Of a stretch of 64,000 bases of DNA, positions 10,955 to 23,800 are shown piece by piece. Positions within the stretch are counted from its first letter, which is position 1, and each line of letters starts with the position of its first letter. The DNA is from Chlorophyllum brunneum (taxonomy: Eukaryota > Basidiomycota > Agaricomycetes > Agaricales > Agaricaceae), in contig OY756150.1 in NCBI GenBank assembly GCA_963576785.1, forward strand, positions 1,426,001 to 1,490,000. The letters are read 5' to 3'. The position numbers and the translations under genes were made by a program. The notes beneath the pieces are model-generated. The model had not been told where the DNA came from, did no database searches, and saw nothing but the letters and a program-made list of their open reading frames with translations.

Positions 10955-13620
10955 ATGACGGGTATATCAGCCCTCCCTCTGGCACAGGAAGAGGGGAGTG
11001 GCCAAACCCATCAAAAATTCAGAGGCGCTTCTAGAATCCTAGGGCCCAAATGGTCACATCTACCAACACTGACGGTCGGATTGTTAGGTGTGCAGATATT
11101 CTGGAGTGTCGAAATGTCATACGGTTCGTTGCAGGGAAAATCCCACCTGTGTCAATGCTAATGGATATACATCTCGTAGCCTCTCCATATCTACTCTCTC
11201 TAGGCCTTTCGAAATCAAAAATGGCCATCGTATTTGTCGCTGGACCTGTTTCGGGATTGATAATGCAGCCCCTAATAGGTACGTCGTATCTTAGACGTAT
11301 GACTGCACGACGCTAGAATTGGGCATCCAGGTATCCTAGCGGATAACTGCACCTCGAGATTCGGGAGGCGGAGGCCGTACATGATGGTCGGCACCATCGT
11401 TTGTATGTTTGCCATGCTGCTACTCGGGTTCACGAGATGGTTCGCGTCGATATTTACAGGATGGAATAATGACTCTGTGCGTTTCGTTTTCTCCTATTCA
11501 TGAGGTTCGCTGATAAAGCGATAGAATAACCTACTGACAATATGGTTGGCGGTGTTTGCTATATATTTTATTGACTTTTCTATTAATGCAGGTACGCGCT
11601 CCTACCGCATACCTCCCTGTAGATGATGTTGATTTAGTTTTGTTCCTAGTAATGGCGGTGGACCGGGCTCTAGTTGTTGATACATTGCCGTCCCCTCAAC
11701 AGCCGCAAGGCAATGCATGGGCTGCTCGAATGGGGGCTATCGGAGCTATCGTCGGCTTTTTTGTGTACGTCCTATACCGCCCGAGCTGGTCTTCTGGCTG
11801 ACCACTTTGTAGGGGGAACGTTGACCTAACAAAAGCCCTCCCTTTCTTTGGGAGGACGCAACTTCAAGTCCTCTCCGTGATTGCGTCGCTCATCCTCTTA
11901 GGTACCCACCTAACGATGTCGCTATTCATCAGGGAGAGGATCCTTCTTCCGAGCACAGATATTACAGGGTATGTGGATACCCCCAACTCGCTTTGTGTCG
12001 TCCTAATAGGACTTGGTACAGAAGATCAAACAGGAAGTCGTTCGTGCAGGAATTGAAAGATATCTGGACGAATATACTAACATTACCTCGTACCATCCGA
12101 CAAATAGTACGTCACTCCTTCTCTACAACTACATTGGCCCTAAACGTACGCCCGTCTAGTGCTTTATCCAATTCTTGTCCGTCACATTCCATCTCACTTG
12201 TTCACAATCGCTGACAATATCCTCCCCAGTGCCTGGCTAGGCTGGTTCCCGATTCTTTTCTACACCACAATTTACATCGGAGACTTACACAAACGCGCTT
12301 CACCAGTCCCATTCACAGTAGACGCTCTGGACGCTCTAGACGCAGAAGCCACCCGATTAGGTTCCCGTGCGCTATTCTGGTCCTCAGTCGTCTCGCTCAT
12401 TGGTAACATCCTGTTACCTGCTGTCGTAACTGAGTCGGCTTTGGCGTCAGGAGAGAACAATCAGAAACCACATCTGAGGTTTGGGTATGGGACGAGAGAT
12501 ATATGGTGGAAGAGGGTGACGAGGTTTGTGAGGGTCCCTGTGCGGATGAGGATACATTTGGCGAATTTATGGGCGTTGAGTCATTTGGTTTTTGCTGGAA
12601 GTATGTTTGCGACGTTGTGAGTTTGGTTCCCTCGATTCTTATACGCGGGGCGCTAATGGAAACGGCGTGCTTAGGTTCACAAGCAGCGTCGCAGGTGCAT
12701 CCTTTCTGATCGCTGTGACTGGATTTTCATGGGCTGTGACACAATGGGCGCCTTTTGCGCTGGTGAGCTTGCCATTGCCTCCGGTCATCTTTGAACTAAT
12801 ACCGCGTTGGCTAGCTTGGAACTGCAATTTTAACAGATTCATTCGAGGACGATGATAATGCCATCCGGTTGTCAGACACTAGGACACATCCACGGAGAGT
12901 CAACAGCAGTGAACTTGTTGCTGACGAGAGGGACGTCTTCCTTCCGGGAGAGGCATCCGATAGTGAGGATGAAGACGAGAATGAATATGAAGCTGCGAGG
13001 AAAGAGGAGCGGAGGAGAGTACTAGGGAACTCAGATGCACAAGTGAGTAGAATGGATATAAGCGGTGTGAGTAATGGGGAAGGGTATCATATGGTGAACG
13101 GCGCTAGCCGCGGCAATGGGGCGGCAAGAGAAGGGCAGAGTGGGAATGGGTTGAGTGCAAAGGCAGGTATTATCTTGGTGAGTTACCGTTACTTCTCCAA
13201 ATGAAAGACTTATGTATGTGTTTTTTTGTAAAGGGCATTCATAACATCTCTATTGTCATCCCCCAATTCCTTGTTACCGGCTTCTCGTCCATCATTTTTG
13301 CCATCTTCGACCCCCAAAACACGGGCGTACCGGAACACCATGGAGTTCCCGTACACGCACCCATTGTCAATGGCACGGATGTGAAAGTGCTCGCAGTGAA
13401 CGTGACTGAACCACTGATGCACGCGGCTAGGAGCACGGTGCTTAAGTGGCTTGAAGCAAGACAGGATATTAGGATACCAGGGCTGGCTGAGGGAGATAGT
13501 AATGCAGCGGTATATGAAGGATCAAATTCTGTTGTTTATATCTTCAGGTTCGGAGGGATCGCAGCGACGGTTGCTGCTGCATTGGCTTGGAGGTTGGCGA
13601 GGGATTTAAAGCACAGATGA
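10955..13620 (+). CDS. SUT/SLC45-type sugar-proton symporter, MFS
   Basis: Glycoside-pentoside-hexuronide/SLC45 branch of the major facilitator superfamily; fungal members such as fission yeast Sut1 move maltose or sucrose with protons across the plasma membrane. About ten exons can be joined. Diagnostic blocks are WSVEMSYASPYLLSLGLSKS (TM1-2, spanning intron 1), the loop CTSRFGRRRPYM after TM2, VDRALVVDTLP, WAARMGAIGAIVGFF, and CFIQFFAWLGWFP, which appears only when two introns are removed. A long acidic, Ser/Gly-rich cytoplasmic loop (about 12880-13180) precedes the last helices, and potential N-glycosylation sites follow it. I chose the ATG at 10955 because it opens MTGISALPLAQ directly ahead of the conserved region; an upstream GTG frame is not usable. 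Transport substrate is inferred from the family only. Confidence 0.88.
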
Positions 13621-14224
13621 GCCTTTTCTTTTTTCTTTTCCTTTTTTCGTCTGGTTTTATGTTTGTGACGGGGATGATTATACACTTTTTTATTGCTGTG
13701 CTTATACATAATTTTTGAAAGCAGTATACTCAGCGTTCACTGCCCACAACCACAGAAGCCGGATGTGGTGGGAGTCTAGTTAGGGTTACCCTCGAGTTTT
13801 GCGGCCACGGTCAAGCCACATCCCGACTTCTCGTTGCGCACAAGAACTCAGACAAAGTGAGAAGTAGCGGTCTGACGGCTCACCGAAGCTGGGAGGGGAC
13901 AAGGATGACATTCGTGCGCTCAGGCATAGACACCCAAGAAAGAAGTTGTTTGAACGAGGGTGTGTGCATCATTGTCAGTATGGGAGGGATGGTGCATGGG
14001 GGAGTCAAACCGGAGTTGCCTCCTAAGTTACTGCGCACTCATTGAATCCACTTGAACCAGGGTTGTCATTCGGGTCCGTATTTTGGAAATTTCGTGGAGT
14101 CATACTAAACTCAATATCGGTGACAGAAAACCAAGGTCCAACGTCTATATACCATGTCTCGCGAGTTACAGACGTGTTAACAATATCTCGTCCATGGAAG
14201 GTATTACGAGCAATTGCTTGCTCA
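13621..14224. other. Spacer with a possible 3' exon on the minus strand
   Basis: Contains the transporter 3' flank. On the minus strand an open frame at 14023-14235 begins AFNEQAIARNTFHGRD and ends NPGSSGFNECAVT. It has protein-like composition and could be a terminal exon of the secreted gene next door, but a donor site giving the right phase is not obvious. Confidence 0.35.
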
Positions 14225-14771
14225 TTAAACGCCACTAGGTGTGGCTCCTACATCCGTCTCCGTAGACGTAAAAGCTGAGAAATCCGAGGTTGAAATCTCA
14301 GAGGTTTCAGCTGGATTTGGAGCTGAAAACCCACTACTCGTAAAGGTAGGCTCTGTGGTAGGAGAACTAATTGGTGCACTGGCGAAGACGGTGGTGGTGA
14401 CAGTGGTCTCCAATGGGCAATTGCAAGTCGCGGTCGAAGACGGCTCGGAAATGGTGCCCGGGTCCTCGGTGGGGCATGGTTCACTGGTCCCCGGGGCTAT
14501 GGGCGGGGTGGAGGTATCCATGATGGGACTGAAGGAGGTGTCTGGGTCAGGTGGAACCAGGGTGCCGCCAGGTGCGGTGGTGACTGTCGGAGTTGAAGCT
14601 GTCGAGACAGTCTCCCCCGGGCGTTTGTCAGTCTGGAGGAGGGTAATGAGTAACTTGCTTGTGTTGCCGTGGTGCTTGGTAACCTACCTCTGCTACTGGT
14701 CCAGCCAGAGTTGAAGGGAACGAAACCGCAATGAAGGACGCAGCGACAATAATTTTAAGGAATGCGTTCAT
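14225..14771 (-). CDS. Secreted Ser/Thr/Pro-rich protein
   Basis: Two exons in phase, 14688-14771 and 14225-14632, give 163 residues. The first exon encodes a clear signal peptide (MNAFLKIIVAASF onwards, likely cleaved after STLA). The rest is dominated by Thr, Ser and Pro with the run TATCNCPLETTVTTT, a composition expected of an O-glycosylated cell-surface or wall-associated protein. A TATA-like element (TATATAAAC on the minus strand, near 14813-14823) lies about 45 bp upstream. The intron is GT-AG (GTAGGT donor). The true 3' end is uncertain: either the stop at 14225 is genuine or a further exon at 14023-14235 is spliced on. No enzyme domain is visible. Confidence 0.65.
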
Positions 14772-16882
14772 GGTGTTTTTGGATGGCTGATTTTTTGCAC
14801 ACTATTCATCCCGTTTATATACAGTGTAGTATGGGCGGTCCGTATTAGTAAACCTAGCAACTTCAAAGCGCAGATATCCTTAACACGCTCCACCTGCTCC
14901 ATAGGATGAAAATTTTGGAGCACAGGATACCTATGCTCTCCATTCGTGTGGATCTTCACCACCCCAGAGTGGCAAATTCGGACAGCGTTTGTACAGACAA
15001 GCTCAACCATTTTCCATGGATACCATTACATCCTGAATGATTAATCAATCTCGCTGCGGATTGGTGTAACAAATCTGCTCCAAGCGCGTCTCCAACCGTT
15101 GCGAATCGGACTCCATAACACTCGGATTACCCTTACGACTCCTGGAGTGAGAAACCAGACGCAGTCAAGTTGGTCTGCAAAAGGTAATATCACCGGGTAC
15201 CGAAGTGAGCCATTAGACTAGGGCAGTTGTAAGCGAACAAGACAGCCAGGGCGCAGACAGAATGCGATGGTGGGCATCTCTTGGCTGATCTATAAATAAA
15301 TTATTTTGGAGCCAAGGCCGAGGCGGCGTTTGGGATTTTTCCTTGGTTATGGATGGTGTGTAGCGTCGCGGATTTGAGGTACGCTCGTTACTCAATGGTG
15401 CGATCGCACCCGCCGGCGAAGCATGCTGTGGAAATCCTTTGTACTTCATTTTTCTATACGGAATGGTACACATGTACTATATCCGTTTCCTTGTTCCTCA
15501 CGTTGGAACACATTCAACAAGGCATTGATACCATCTGAGCTGGGCGGGTAGCACACATACATTGTCTCATGGAGCGTATCGAACTTGTCACATCAGAAGC
15601 ATATTAACACGGTGGATAAGGATGGACGTACCAGAAAGATGGCTCGGTTGAGAAGATCAGCCATCTTTTTTACCTTCTTGTAGTCTTATCTTAAATTTCA
15701 TCCACCAGTATTGTGCAACGGTTGCACCTCCCCAACGCCGATATCAAACGTCCTAATGATGCTATTGGAGACGCGATCGTGGTTATGCTCCTCCCCGTTT
15801 TGGGTATGGCCAAAATCGTTGTCAGACGCTTTCTTCTTGAGGAGTCTGCATATGTACAGGGGTACGATACTCCAGCTGATTTCTTCACTTGCGGTGACTT
15901 CTTCCAGGGCCGGGTCGGTACTTGACCACACCGGAAGGATGTGACGAGATCTGGGCGTAGTCAATCAATGCGCGTGGGTGCGGTTGGTTGGAGTGCCTCT
16001 GGTGATGAGACTAACGAGTTACCCCACGCGAAAAGAGGGGAGCAAGAAGCACGGTGGTATATTTAACAGGAAATGAGAAGAAGTGCACCTTTCTGCGTGT
16101 AACCTCTGGCGGTTTGGAACAAGGATTCGGATGGAGATGAGCTATTAGTGCTGGTTCAAAAAGACACCGAAAGCAACCCACGAGCGTAGGATTATGTATA
16201 TACATGGGGTGAGTCTGCCTGGAGAATTAAACCACAAATTGAAATATGGGTCCCGACAATGTGTATATACGGTGGTGCTTTTTTTTTTTTTGTGTCAGAC
16301 CAAGGACGCCGTGAACTTTCCCAGTTCCGCAAATCTCTTGTTTTGCCTTTTCACGTAGTAACTTTCAAGACCGTCAGCCGAAGTGAATAAGACCAAGCTC
16401 CGAGAGGATCTGGTTGATTGGTAGTCTGTGGGGGAGCGAAGCAAACGGGATGGGGTCCGGACAATTACGCTCCTCTCCATCCCTAACGGGAAGGGTCCTT
16501 ATTTGTATATCACAGTGATCTTCGTAGTCTCGGGAACTGAATCTCGTATACCCTTTCTACGGCCGTTTGGCTTCATCCTTGTTGTGCTCAACGACTTCGT
16601 ATTTCATCTCAGCTCGGGTTACTAACAAGGAAGTTGTTCCGCTTCTGATAAATTAGAAAGCGCAAGTAGTCTGTATGAGGTGGGTTTATATTCAACTTGG
16701 GTGTAGGCGAGATGCCTCGCTGTCTCGCGCTTCGAACCTGCTTTTATCACATCTCCGAACTCTAGCGTCGGCGGGAGAATACACAGAAGAATACCAAGAA
16801 ATACAAGAATCTCGACGGCAAGAATGATACAAAAATCCGGGACATACAAAACCGATCAGAAATATGAGTGTTGTGCTCAACC
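14772..16882. other. 2.1 kb with no supported gene
   Basis: Only short overlapping open frames occur on both strands (the longest about 88 codons at 15698-15964, minus). None extends by splicing or resembles a family. A T-rich tract lies at about 16279-16291. The segment near 14800-14830 is the promoter of the secreted protein gene. Confidence 0.5.
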
Positions 16883-18545
16883 TCAGAAGACAGTACCGTC
16901 ACTTTCGATCTCAATAGGCGGACCACCAGTTTCAGGTCGTTTAAGCTTTGCGATCTCTCGTCCGCCTTTCCACGTAGCAGCTTCCAAGACTTGTGCCAGC
17001 GTGAGTTGAGTGGGGCTGAGACCAAGCTCTGAGCGGATCAAATCGGCGATACGGTCCCTGGACAAAAAGAATAACAATTCAGACACGATGCAAAGATAAT
17101 AGATGGAAGGTTCAGAGTGACGTACAGTTCAATGACGGTCATCGCACGCCATTCTACAATTGCAGGGTGTGAGGCTGGCGCAGTGGGCAGCCCATGTTTG
17201 GTATCCGTAGGAAGCACAAATGGTTTTAGGGTGAGTACACCTAGATCTATGAGCAGTCCACCTGCACAGGAAAATAATAAACGACCTGTTCCGATGAATT
17301 AGAGGATCCCACCATTTCGATATTCGGGTAATCCAGTCATATCCTCCAAACCTTGGACATTCCAACCCAAGAGTTTCTGGAAGATCTCAACGAGACTGTA
17401 CGTCAACCATTGCGTCAACTTGTGGAACGGCACGAGGATATCTGACGCTCCGCCAGTTGCTATCTGGCCAACTGCAGGACAGGGCCAAACGTCGCCGAGT
17501 GGAACACCGCCGAGAGAGGTGCGGGAGGGCCAGATTGGATTCAGACCGTCGATCAAAGCTGTCCAGAGTGCCGCGAGGGGGACTGTAGGAGGTGTTGTTG
17601 GAGTGGCCTGGGATTCCAAAAAGTCTGCATCATCGGATAAGAGGCTTGTTATGTTAACGAGGTGGGAAGAAGGGTTTCGGTGACGTACCAACAATGTTGC
17701 CTGGTCTGCCTTCTGTACCAAAGAATTGAGGGCTTGCGGTGAGTGCTTCACTGAGGTTGAAGAGTAATGAGGCACGGCCTTCAAGCCCCGTCATCGGATT
17801 AGAGTCCGTAACCTGCATCGCTTTCCCCGTACGCTCGGCAGTGATCTTCGCAAGACCCGCCGCTACGAAAATAAAGCTGAATTAGCTTGCATATACAGTT
17901 TAGGCACAACCGTGATTGAAGCTCACCATCGACGCGACAAGGCTGCCCTTTGATACCACTAAAGAATCCATCTTGAAACATATGGACGCTCGCAACGCCA
18001 AGTCCTTCCGATCGAGTGAAGACCTTGTTTGTGCCGGGCTCAGTGTATTTCCATAGATTACCAGCACCAGCATCAAGAAGAACGGAGACGAGGAAGAGGT
18101 CGACTAGCCTCCGAGACTTCTCTTTCTCGTCGATCTCTTGGGACGACCAAGTGGCGAGGAGCGGCTCGATCCTGGGGAGGCCAGCGTCGAGGTGACGCCA
18201 ACGGCCGTGCGGTTGAATCTGTGTATCATCTGTATCGGTACCAGGAATTCGGATCCCGAGAAACAAAGGATCGACATACATTTGCTGGATCGGAATCGTA
18301 GTCTCTCTGTTAGAGATGATGAGTATATTCCATCGTGGGACAGGGTTGGAAGGGCGTACTTTTATAATGTTGAGGCAGAAAGCGACAACATCGGCCTCTT
18401 TCTCAGGATGATAGCTAAAGTATCGGAGCTTGCCCTGTGTGGCGAGCTTGTATACGTTTGAGCAGCGGTCCCGGATTGCGGGGAGTGTACGGAGGTACGA
18501 TGCTGTGGTATGGCGCGTAAGCGGACCCAGTGGGTTCATAGCCAT
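16883..18545 (-). CDS. URC4: Uracil catabolism protein 4 (DUF1688)
   Basis: Urc4/DUF1688 family protein, required in yeasts such as Lachancea kluyveri for the URC route of uracil breakdown as a nitrogen source; its biochemical role remains unclear. Conserved blocks after removing short introns are SYLRTLPAIRDRC at the N-terminus, PHGRWRHLDAG, LLDAGAGNLWKY, TRSEGLGVASVHMF, NPMTGLEGRASLL, WPSR, LVPFHKLTQWLTYSLVE and TGLPEYRNGGLLIDLGVL near the C-terminus. One exon is only 27 nt (about 18280-18306), encoding RDYDSDPAN, and is needed to bridge the N-terminal block to PHGRWRH. The frame is also open to an ATG at 18668; I prefer MAMNPLGP at 18545 because the family begins close to the LRTLPAIR block. 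The stop is at 16883. Confidence 0.92.
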
Positions 18546-19594
18546 GGGTTGTGGATGTAATGAGTTAACAGTGGTGGTTGGGATAAGAGAAAAGGTGGGC
18601 GTTATCGGAGGCTTTTTGAGCACCAGCGTTTGATGCCATGCGTCATCGATAGGGGCTAGCCATGTCATATTTGGGTATTGTACTACTTTGGGTTGAACTT
18701 CATCTGAAGAACTCGGATCCTAAGCTCGGGCAGAATTACCGTTGTGTAGACCATAAAGGCACTCGGGTGACGCTGATGAATGCCCAACCCATCACGATCA
18801 GCGTTGCTACTCGAGGTGGCGTCGTATCCATGATTTACCGTAAGCCACGGATGGGGGTTCAACGTGACTAAATCACCTTTCCCAGTGGATTCTGTGAGGT
18901 CCAACTTATTGTGTCTATGATATACGATGCGCCGGATGATCATGTTCAACGATCCGAAAGCGTTTAACGTTCGGACGGTCACCGACAACAATTGGGACCC
19001 AAGACCTCTCCTACAATAAGTTAGAACTTCCAATAGCTGGAATAGTCGTAATTGAGTTTCACCGATTCCAAATGCCAATTCATGAAGAATGTTGTCCCAT
19101 GGCCTACCGCTGGGTATTCCGGCGCACATAGGCTGGTCCATTCATGCCATTAATAAACAGCACAACACTCGTCTTCGCCAACCATGACCCCCCACAAAAT
19201 TCGATAGAGATTATATTCATGGCTCCACAGTTTTCAACCGACGGTAGACGCCGACATGACTGTGGGAACAGATGCAGTGTGCCCATGCAAACAGCTTTCT
19301 TAGTCCAATCCCACCATCACGACCTAGATGAAAAGACGGCGACAAGAATCACCGGCGGGCGCGACCGGCGGTTCTCACTCCGACTCCGATGTATACATGG
19401 ATAAGACTGTGCTAGCGGCTACGTCTGAGGTCATTGATTCTGTACTCCTTGAAGCAGTAGCTTAGGTGTGCTATAGCCAATGAAGTCCCGTTACCAGACT
19501 TGAGCTCGCCGCATCTTCCTAGCAGGGGTGCCAAGAGACACCAAAGATCGTCTCTGGGTATGAGTAAACTTCTCTTGGCTTCACAGGTTTGTGA
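18546..19594. other. 1.0 kb with no supported gene
   Basis: Holds the URC4 5' flank, or its alternative N-terminal extension up to 18668. A 152-codon minus frame lies at 18683-19141 and starts MDQPMCAGIPSG, but it has no recognisable domain and no supporting splice partners, so I do not call it. Confidence 0.45.
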
Positions 19595-20768
19595 TTGCGA
19601 ACGCTCCCTATAGAACCTACGAACATAAGCTACCTCGAAAATGCGGCCGGCTTCATTATCGATCGCCCAATCATGGGGGGAACGCACATAAACCAGGTCC
19701 ACGGGATCGACGGTGAGTGGCCTCATCTCCCGCCAGAACCGTTTATTCACGACACAATGACACAGTGCTCCGAACAATGATTGAACATATCATACCCGGA
19801 GCCGAACATGACTCTTCCGCCCGGGATGATCCTCCTCGCTGTCATCCAGGCACCCGAACTCAAATTCTCGACGATATTCTCGACCAAATCCATGACCCTG
19901 ATCATAAGACGAAGATGGTGTGGATCAATGGTCCGGCGGGTGTTGGCAAGTCGGCAATCATGCAAACTGTGGCAGAATCGGAATCATCAGATGGTACAAC
20001 GCTCACTTCGATGTTTATTTCGCGACCAATCAAGCGCAACGACCCGAAGAAAGTCTTTCCCACTCTCGCATTCCATCTCGCACGTGTCAATATGGAATAT
20101 CGTCGTTATATTGAGAAGCACCTCATCAACGATCCCACCTTCCTAATGAAATCTATGGACGAACAATTTCGACTTCTCTTCGTTGCTCCCTTTGGTGACG
20201 AACTCACCCATTCGTCTGGTCCGTGGGTTGTGATTCTGGACGGCTTGGATGAATGCAGCGTAGAAGCAGACCAAGGGAGAATTGTCAATCTGATCCAAGC
20301 CTCCATTTCCAAGTGGATTATCCTTGATTCGGAAATCAGAGGAACGACGTACAGGTCTTGACCAAAATCCTTTTCATATACTCGACTTGTTGTATACGCA
20401 AATCATGGACGATATTTCAAAAGAAGACCTCCCTACTGCAAAGCTGCTCTTGGGTTTTCACCTTGTTGAGAATAGTCCGCAATTCATCAAAATTATTTCT
20501 CCGGTTTTCAAGTGTACGTGGCACCGTTACCCACAGACATGATGCGGTACTACCCACCCGCTGACCCCTGCCTTTGACAGTCAGCGTCAAAGACCTAAAG
20601 TCCCAGCCCATGCTCCTCGAGGCATGCGATACCCTGGGATTGGAACAGTCTGCAGTCTATGCTGCTTTGCGCAAGTTGTACTCCGTTGTCGCATGCCCTT
20701 CTGCCAAAGACGCGAACCGTCGATCTATTAGATCCCTATGTAGTTCCTGGTCATATATTGGCGTGTGA
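19595..20768 (+). pseudogene. Truncated NACHT/STAND NTPase (NLR-like) relic
   Basis: N-terminal segment of a fungal NACHT protein of the STAND class, a group linked to allorecognition and non-self responses. Visible are a GGTHINQV motif (about 19677-19700, typical of the leader before NACHT), an intron ending CACAG near 19762, then HPGTR, the Walker A loop GPAGVGKSA (about 19935) and Walker B WVVILDGLDEC (about 20224). Shortly after SISK the frame is disrupted and the central part of NACHT is missing. Downstream pieces in other frames are still recognisable as the post-NACHT helical region (ILDLLYTQIM at about 20378 and AVYAALRKLYSVV at about 20656). No sensor repeats (WD40, ankyrin, TPR) follow before the next gene at 20834. 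Best read as a deleted, frameshifted copy. Confidence 0.75.
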
Positions 20769-20833
20769 AGAAGACGCGGTCACATGACCTCGTTGATTAG
20801 AGGTGGAGTGTTGGTGCAGAGTGCGCAGGTGTA

Positions 20834-23800
20834 ATGTCAGAAACAACCGAAATTCTGTTCAACTCGCCCGCCCTCCACGCCCTCAAACGAGAACAGCTGC
20901 AGAAACTCTGCAAACTGCATGCCATCAAGGCCAACGGAAAAAACTCTGAAATCATCCAACGACTCAAACGCCACGCCCGCACCCTGCCCAACGACGACCC
21001 CCTCAGCATCGCAGCACGCAGCGAATCAACGCCCTTCTCCCCACACCCCCTCAGCAACTCATCAGACACGTCTCCGGATGATGCAGAACTCGGGCACGTG
21101 CCTCGGCCCAGCGAACAATGGGAAATTGTGATGGAGAGCATTCAAGAAGTCGAGGAGAGTGGCTCTTCACAAGGAACCCTCTCTTCTCTGCGCACCCCCG
21201 GAAGATCTGGCTCTGGCGAGTTCGGGACTTCTACCTCGAAATGTAACGATCATTGTTAATCTTCAATATGTCAATCTAAGAACCTTTTTTTCAGCGTCAA
21301 CAGTAGGCTCATCCATCAAAGCCTTCGCGACCTCTCTCGGCCTCAAGCGAACAGATAAATCCAACAGCTCTTCCGCTTCATCTAAAGCCAGTGTTACTGC
21401 TGCTGCGCAAGAAGAACAACTCAACGACGACGAACTCACGCAACATTCCATCCCTTATGCTGCTGTACAACCAGCAACGCCTCCACTCAACGACAACTTT
21501 ACGTTTGATCCAACGACTGCACCGCATACGCGTATGTCATTTGCATCTAATGGTGATCCCTTACCTGGATGTTCTTTACGACCGGGTGTCCCAGCTCCAG
21601 ACAACGCCCGACTCAGTTTAGGTCTGGGACTGACCCCAAATGCAGCTGACACCCCCACCACCACCACCACCACCACCATCCGTCTCGTATCGGCCAACTC
21701 TGAGGATAACATATCACAGGCTGATAAACCCACCGAAGTCTTCCAAACCCCAAAGCTAAAACCATTCAAAACGACGTTTGATTTGGTTATGAGTCCAGGC
21801 GGAGCAACTTCTGATGCTGCTGCTGCTGCTGCTGGCGGAGACTTCTGGGCTCCGGATGTTCGACCTGGAGGATTCCAGAGCTTGTATCCGACTTTGACGA
21901 TTGATGACCTTCCCCCCGTCTTACCACCTAGTCCGATCAAACCTGGTGTTGATAAGACTGCGCCTGGGAGCTTGACGATGGACACGAACACGAACACGAG
22001 TACGAATACTCTCGCTGTCCCTACAGCTACGACATCAACAACAACAACAACACGAAAATCACTCACGCCAGATCCATTCATCTTCGGCTCTTCACTTCCT
22101 CAGCATTCCGTCTCAAACACACAATTCAAAGCCGTTGCTGTGGATGTTCTGGAAGAAATGAATAAACGCTTACGATTATCAGGTGTGGAAGGAGTTGGTA
22201 TGGATATTATTGAGAAATTGAAACCTGGAGAGCATACGAAAGAAGATATCGAAAGAGAATTGAAACCGTTGCCGAATCGAGTTGGTAACGGAGGAGGAAG
22301 ACGTGGTGGTGGAGAGATAACCAAGAAATTTGATGAGGTGCATAAATCCGAGTTTGATAAGATGGAAGGCATTGATGGTACGGCGAGGAGAAGGGGGGGA
22401 ATGGGTGGGAGTACGGCGTTGGAAGTCCCACCGTTGGTGGTAGGGAAGAAACGAAAGTCGAGTGTGTTTGGTGGTCCGGATGGGAAACCGAGGAGGCCGA
22501 CTACAGGACCTGGAGCGATTGGCGCTGTTGGTGTTGGTGGAGGTAAGACGAGTGGAACGACGAGGGTAATAAGTAATGGCAGGAGAGGGAAAGTTTTACC
22601 TGGGTCCTTTGATGACGAGGGGGAAGGAGATGAAGAAGAAGGTTTTGGAGTGGATGAGAGAGGAGGAAAGAGAGCACGTACCAATCTTGATACCGATGGT
22701 GATCCTAATACCATCATCACCGATACTACTGCAAATGGGAACACGAAAGGGAAAGGAGAAGATGCTATGGACGTGGATGATGATGAGGATCAGGAAGAAA
22801 AGAAGAATCAAAGTCACAGAGATAGAGAACGAGAGGTTATTAAGAGGAAATTGGAGATGAGTAGAGCGAAAAGGAGGAGTTCGGCTGGTGGACCTGTGGC
22901 TGCTGCCGCTGCGAGAAGGAAAAGTGGAAGACCTAGTGTTGCTCAGAACAGTGAGTCGTCCGACCTTTTTCCTTTTCGTGTGTGCTGACGTATATTTTTA
23001 GCTCCGAAATCTAAACCTTCGAGGTTTGGGTTCTTGACCTCGGCGAAGAAATTGGTTGCTAGTGTATGGGGCAGGGGAAAAGCCGCGGTAGCAGCACCAC
23101 CAGGAACACCTACACCTGTTACTGCTGCTTCTGGCGTTACCAAATCAACCAACAAGACTGAAATGACGAAAAAATCGAGTTTGGTGAAGAAGAAAACTAT
23201 CCTTGGGTTTGCTCCTGCAAAGACTTCGACTACAGCGGCTGGTACTTGTGGTTCTTCGATGGGTACCGGGACTGCGAATAGTCGACTTTCGGCTGCTACG
23301 GCGAGTTCGAGTACGAGGTCGAGGTCGCCTATACCCCCGTCTTTCAAACCTAATACGGCGAGTAATAGGGTGTCGAGTGTGAGGATGAGTTCTGTGGGTG
23401 GGAGTAGGATTTCTCGTGGGAGCGCTGTGGCTAGTGCTGGTGGTGGAGTTTCGTCGATGGGGACTAGGTTATCGACGACTTCGAATTCTGGCGTTGGTGT
23501 GGGCAGCATGGGTGTGAAGAAGGATGGTGGACAGTTGAGGACGAGTTCGATGGGGAGTTCGAGATTGTTGGCGCCTACGGCTAGTTCGTTGGCCAAGACG
23601 AGGAAGTTGGATTCTATGAGTGGGGGTTCGAGATCTGGGTCTGCGAGTAGTTCACCTGCTGTGACGAATGCTGGGAGCGCAAAGGGACATAAGAAGAAAC
23701 CATCTTTACTCGGTGCGATTACGAATAGTCCCAAGGTCCAGAGGAAGGGCGTATTGTCACCACCCTCTTCGAGGATAGGATCCTCATCTGGACTTGCGTT

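Noticed and set aside
10859..11161. Upstream start for the sugar transporter at 10859
   Set aside because: This frame opens with GTG; the first ATG giving the conserved N-terminus is at 10955.
18683..19141. 152-codon minus-strand frame starting MDQPMCAGIPSG
   Set aside because: No domain, no splice partners, and the plus strand in the same interval is equally open; probably chance.
21455..22744. Long minus-strand frames of 208 and 214 codons
   Set aside because: Antisense of the low-complexity SAP-protein exon; their Val/Ser/Pro bias mirrors the Asp/Gly/Thr codons of the sense strand.
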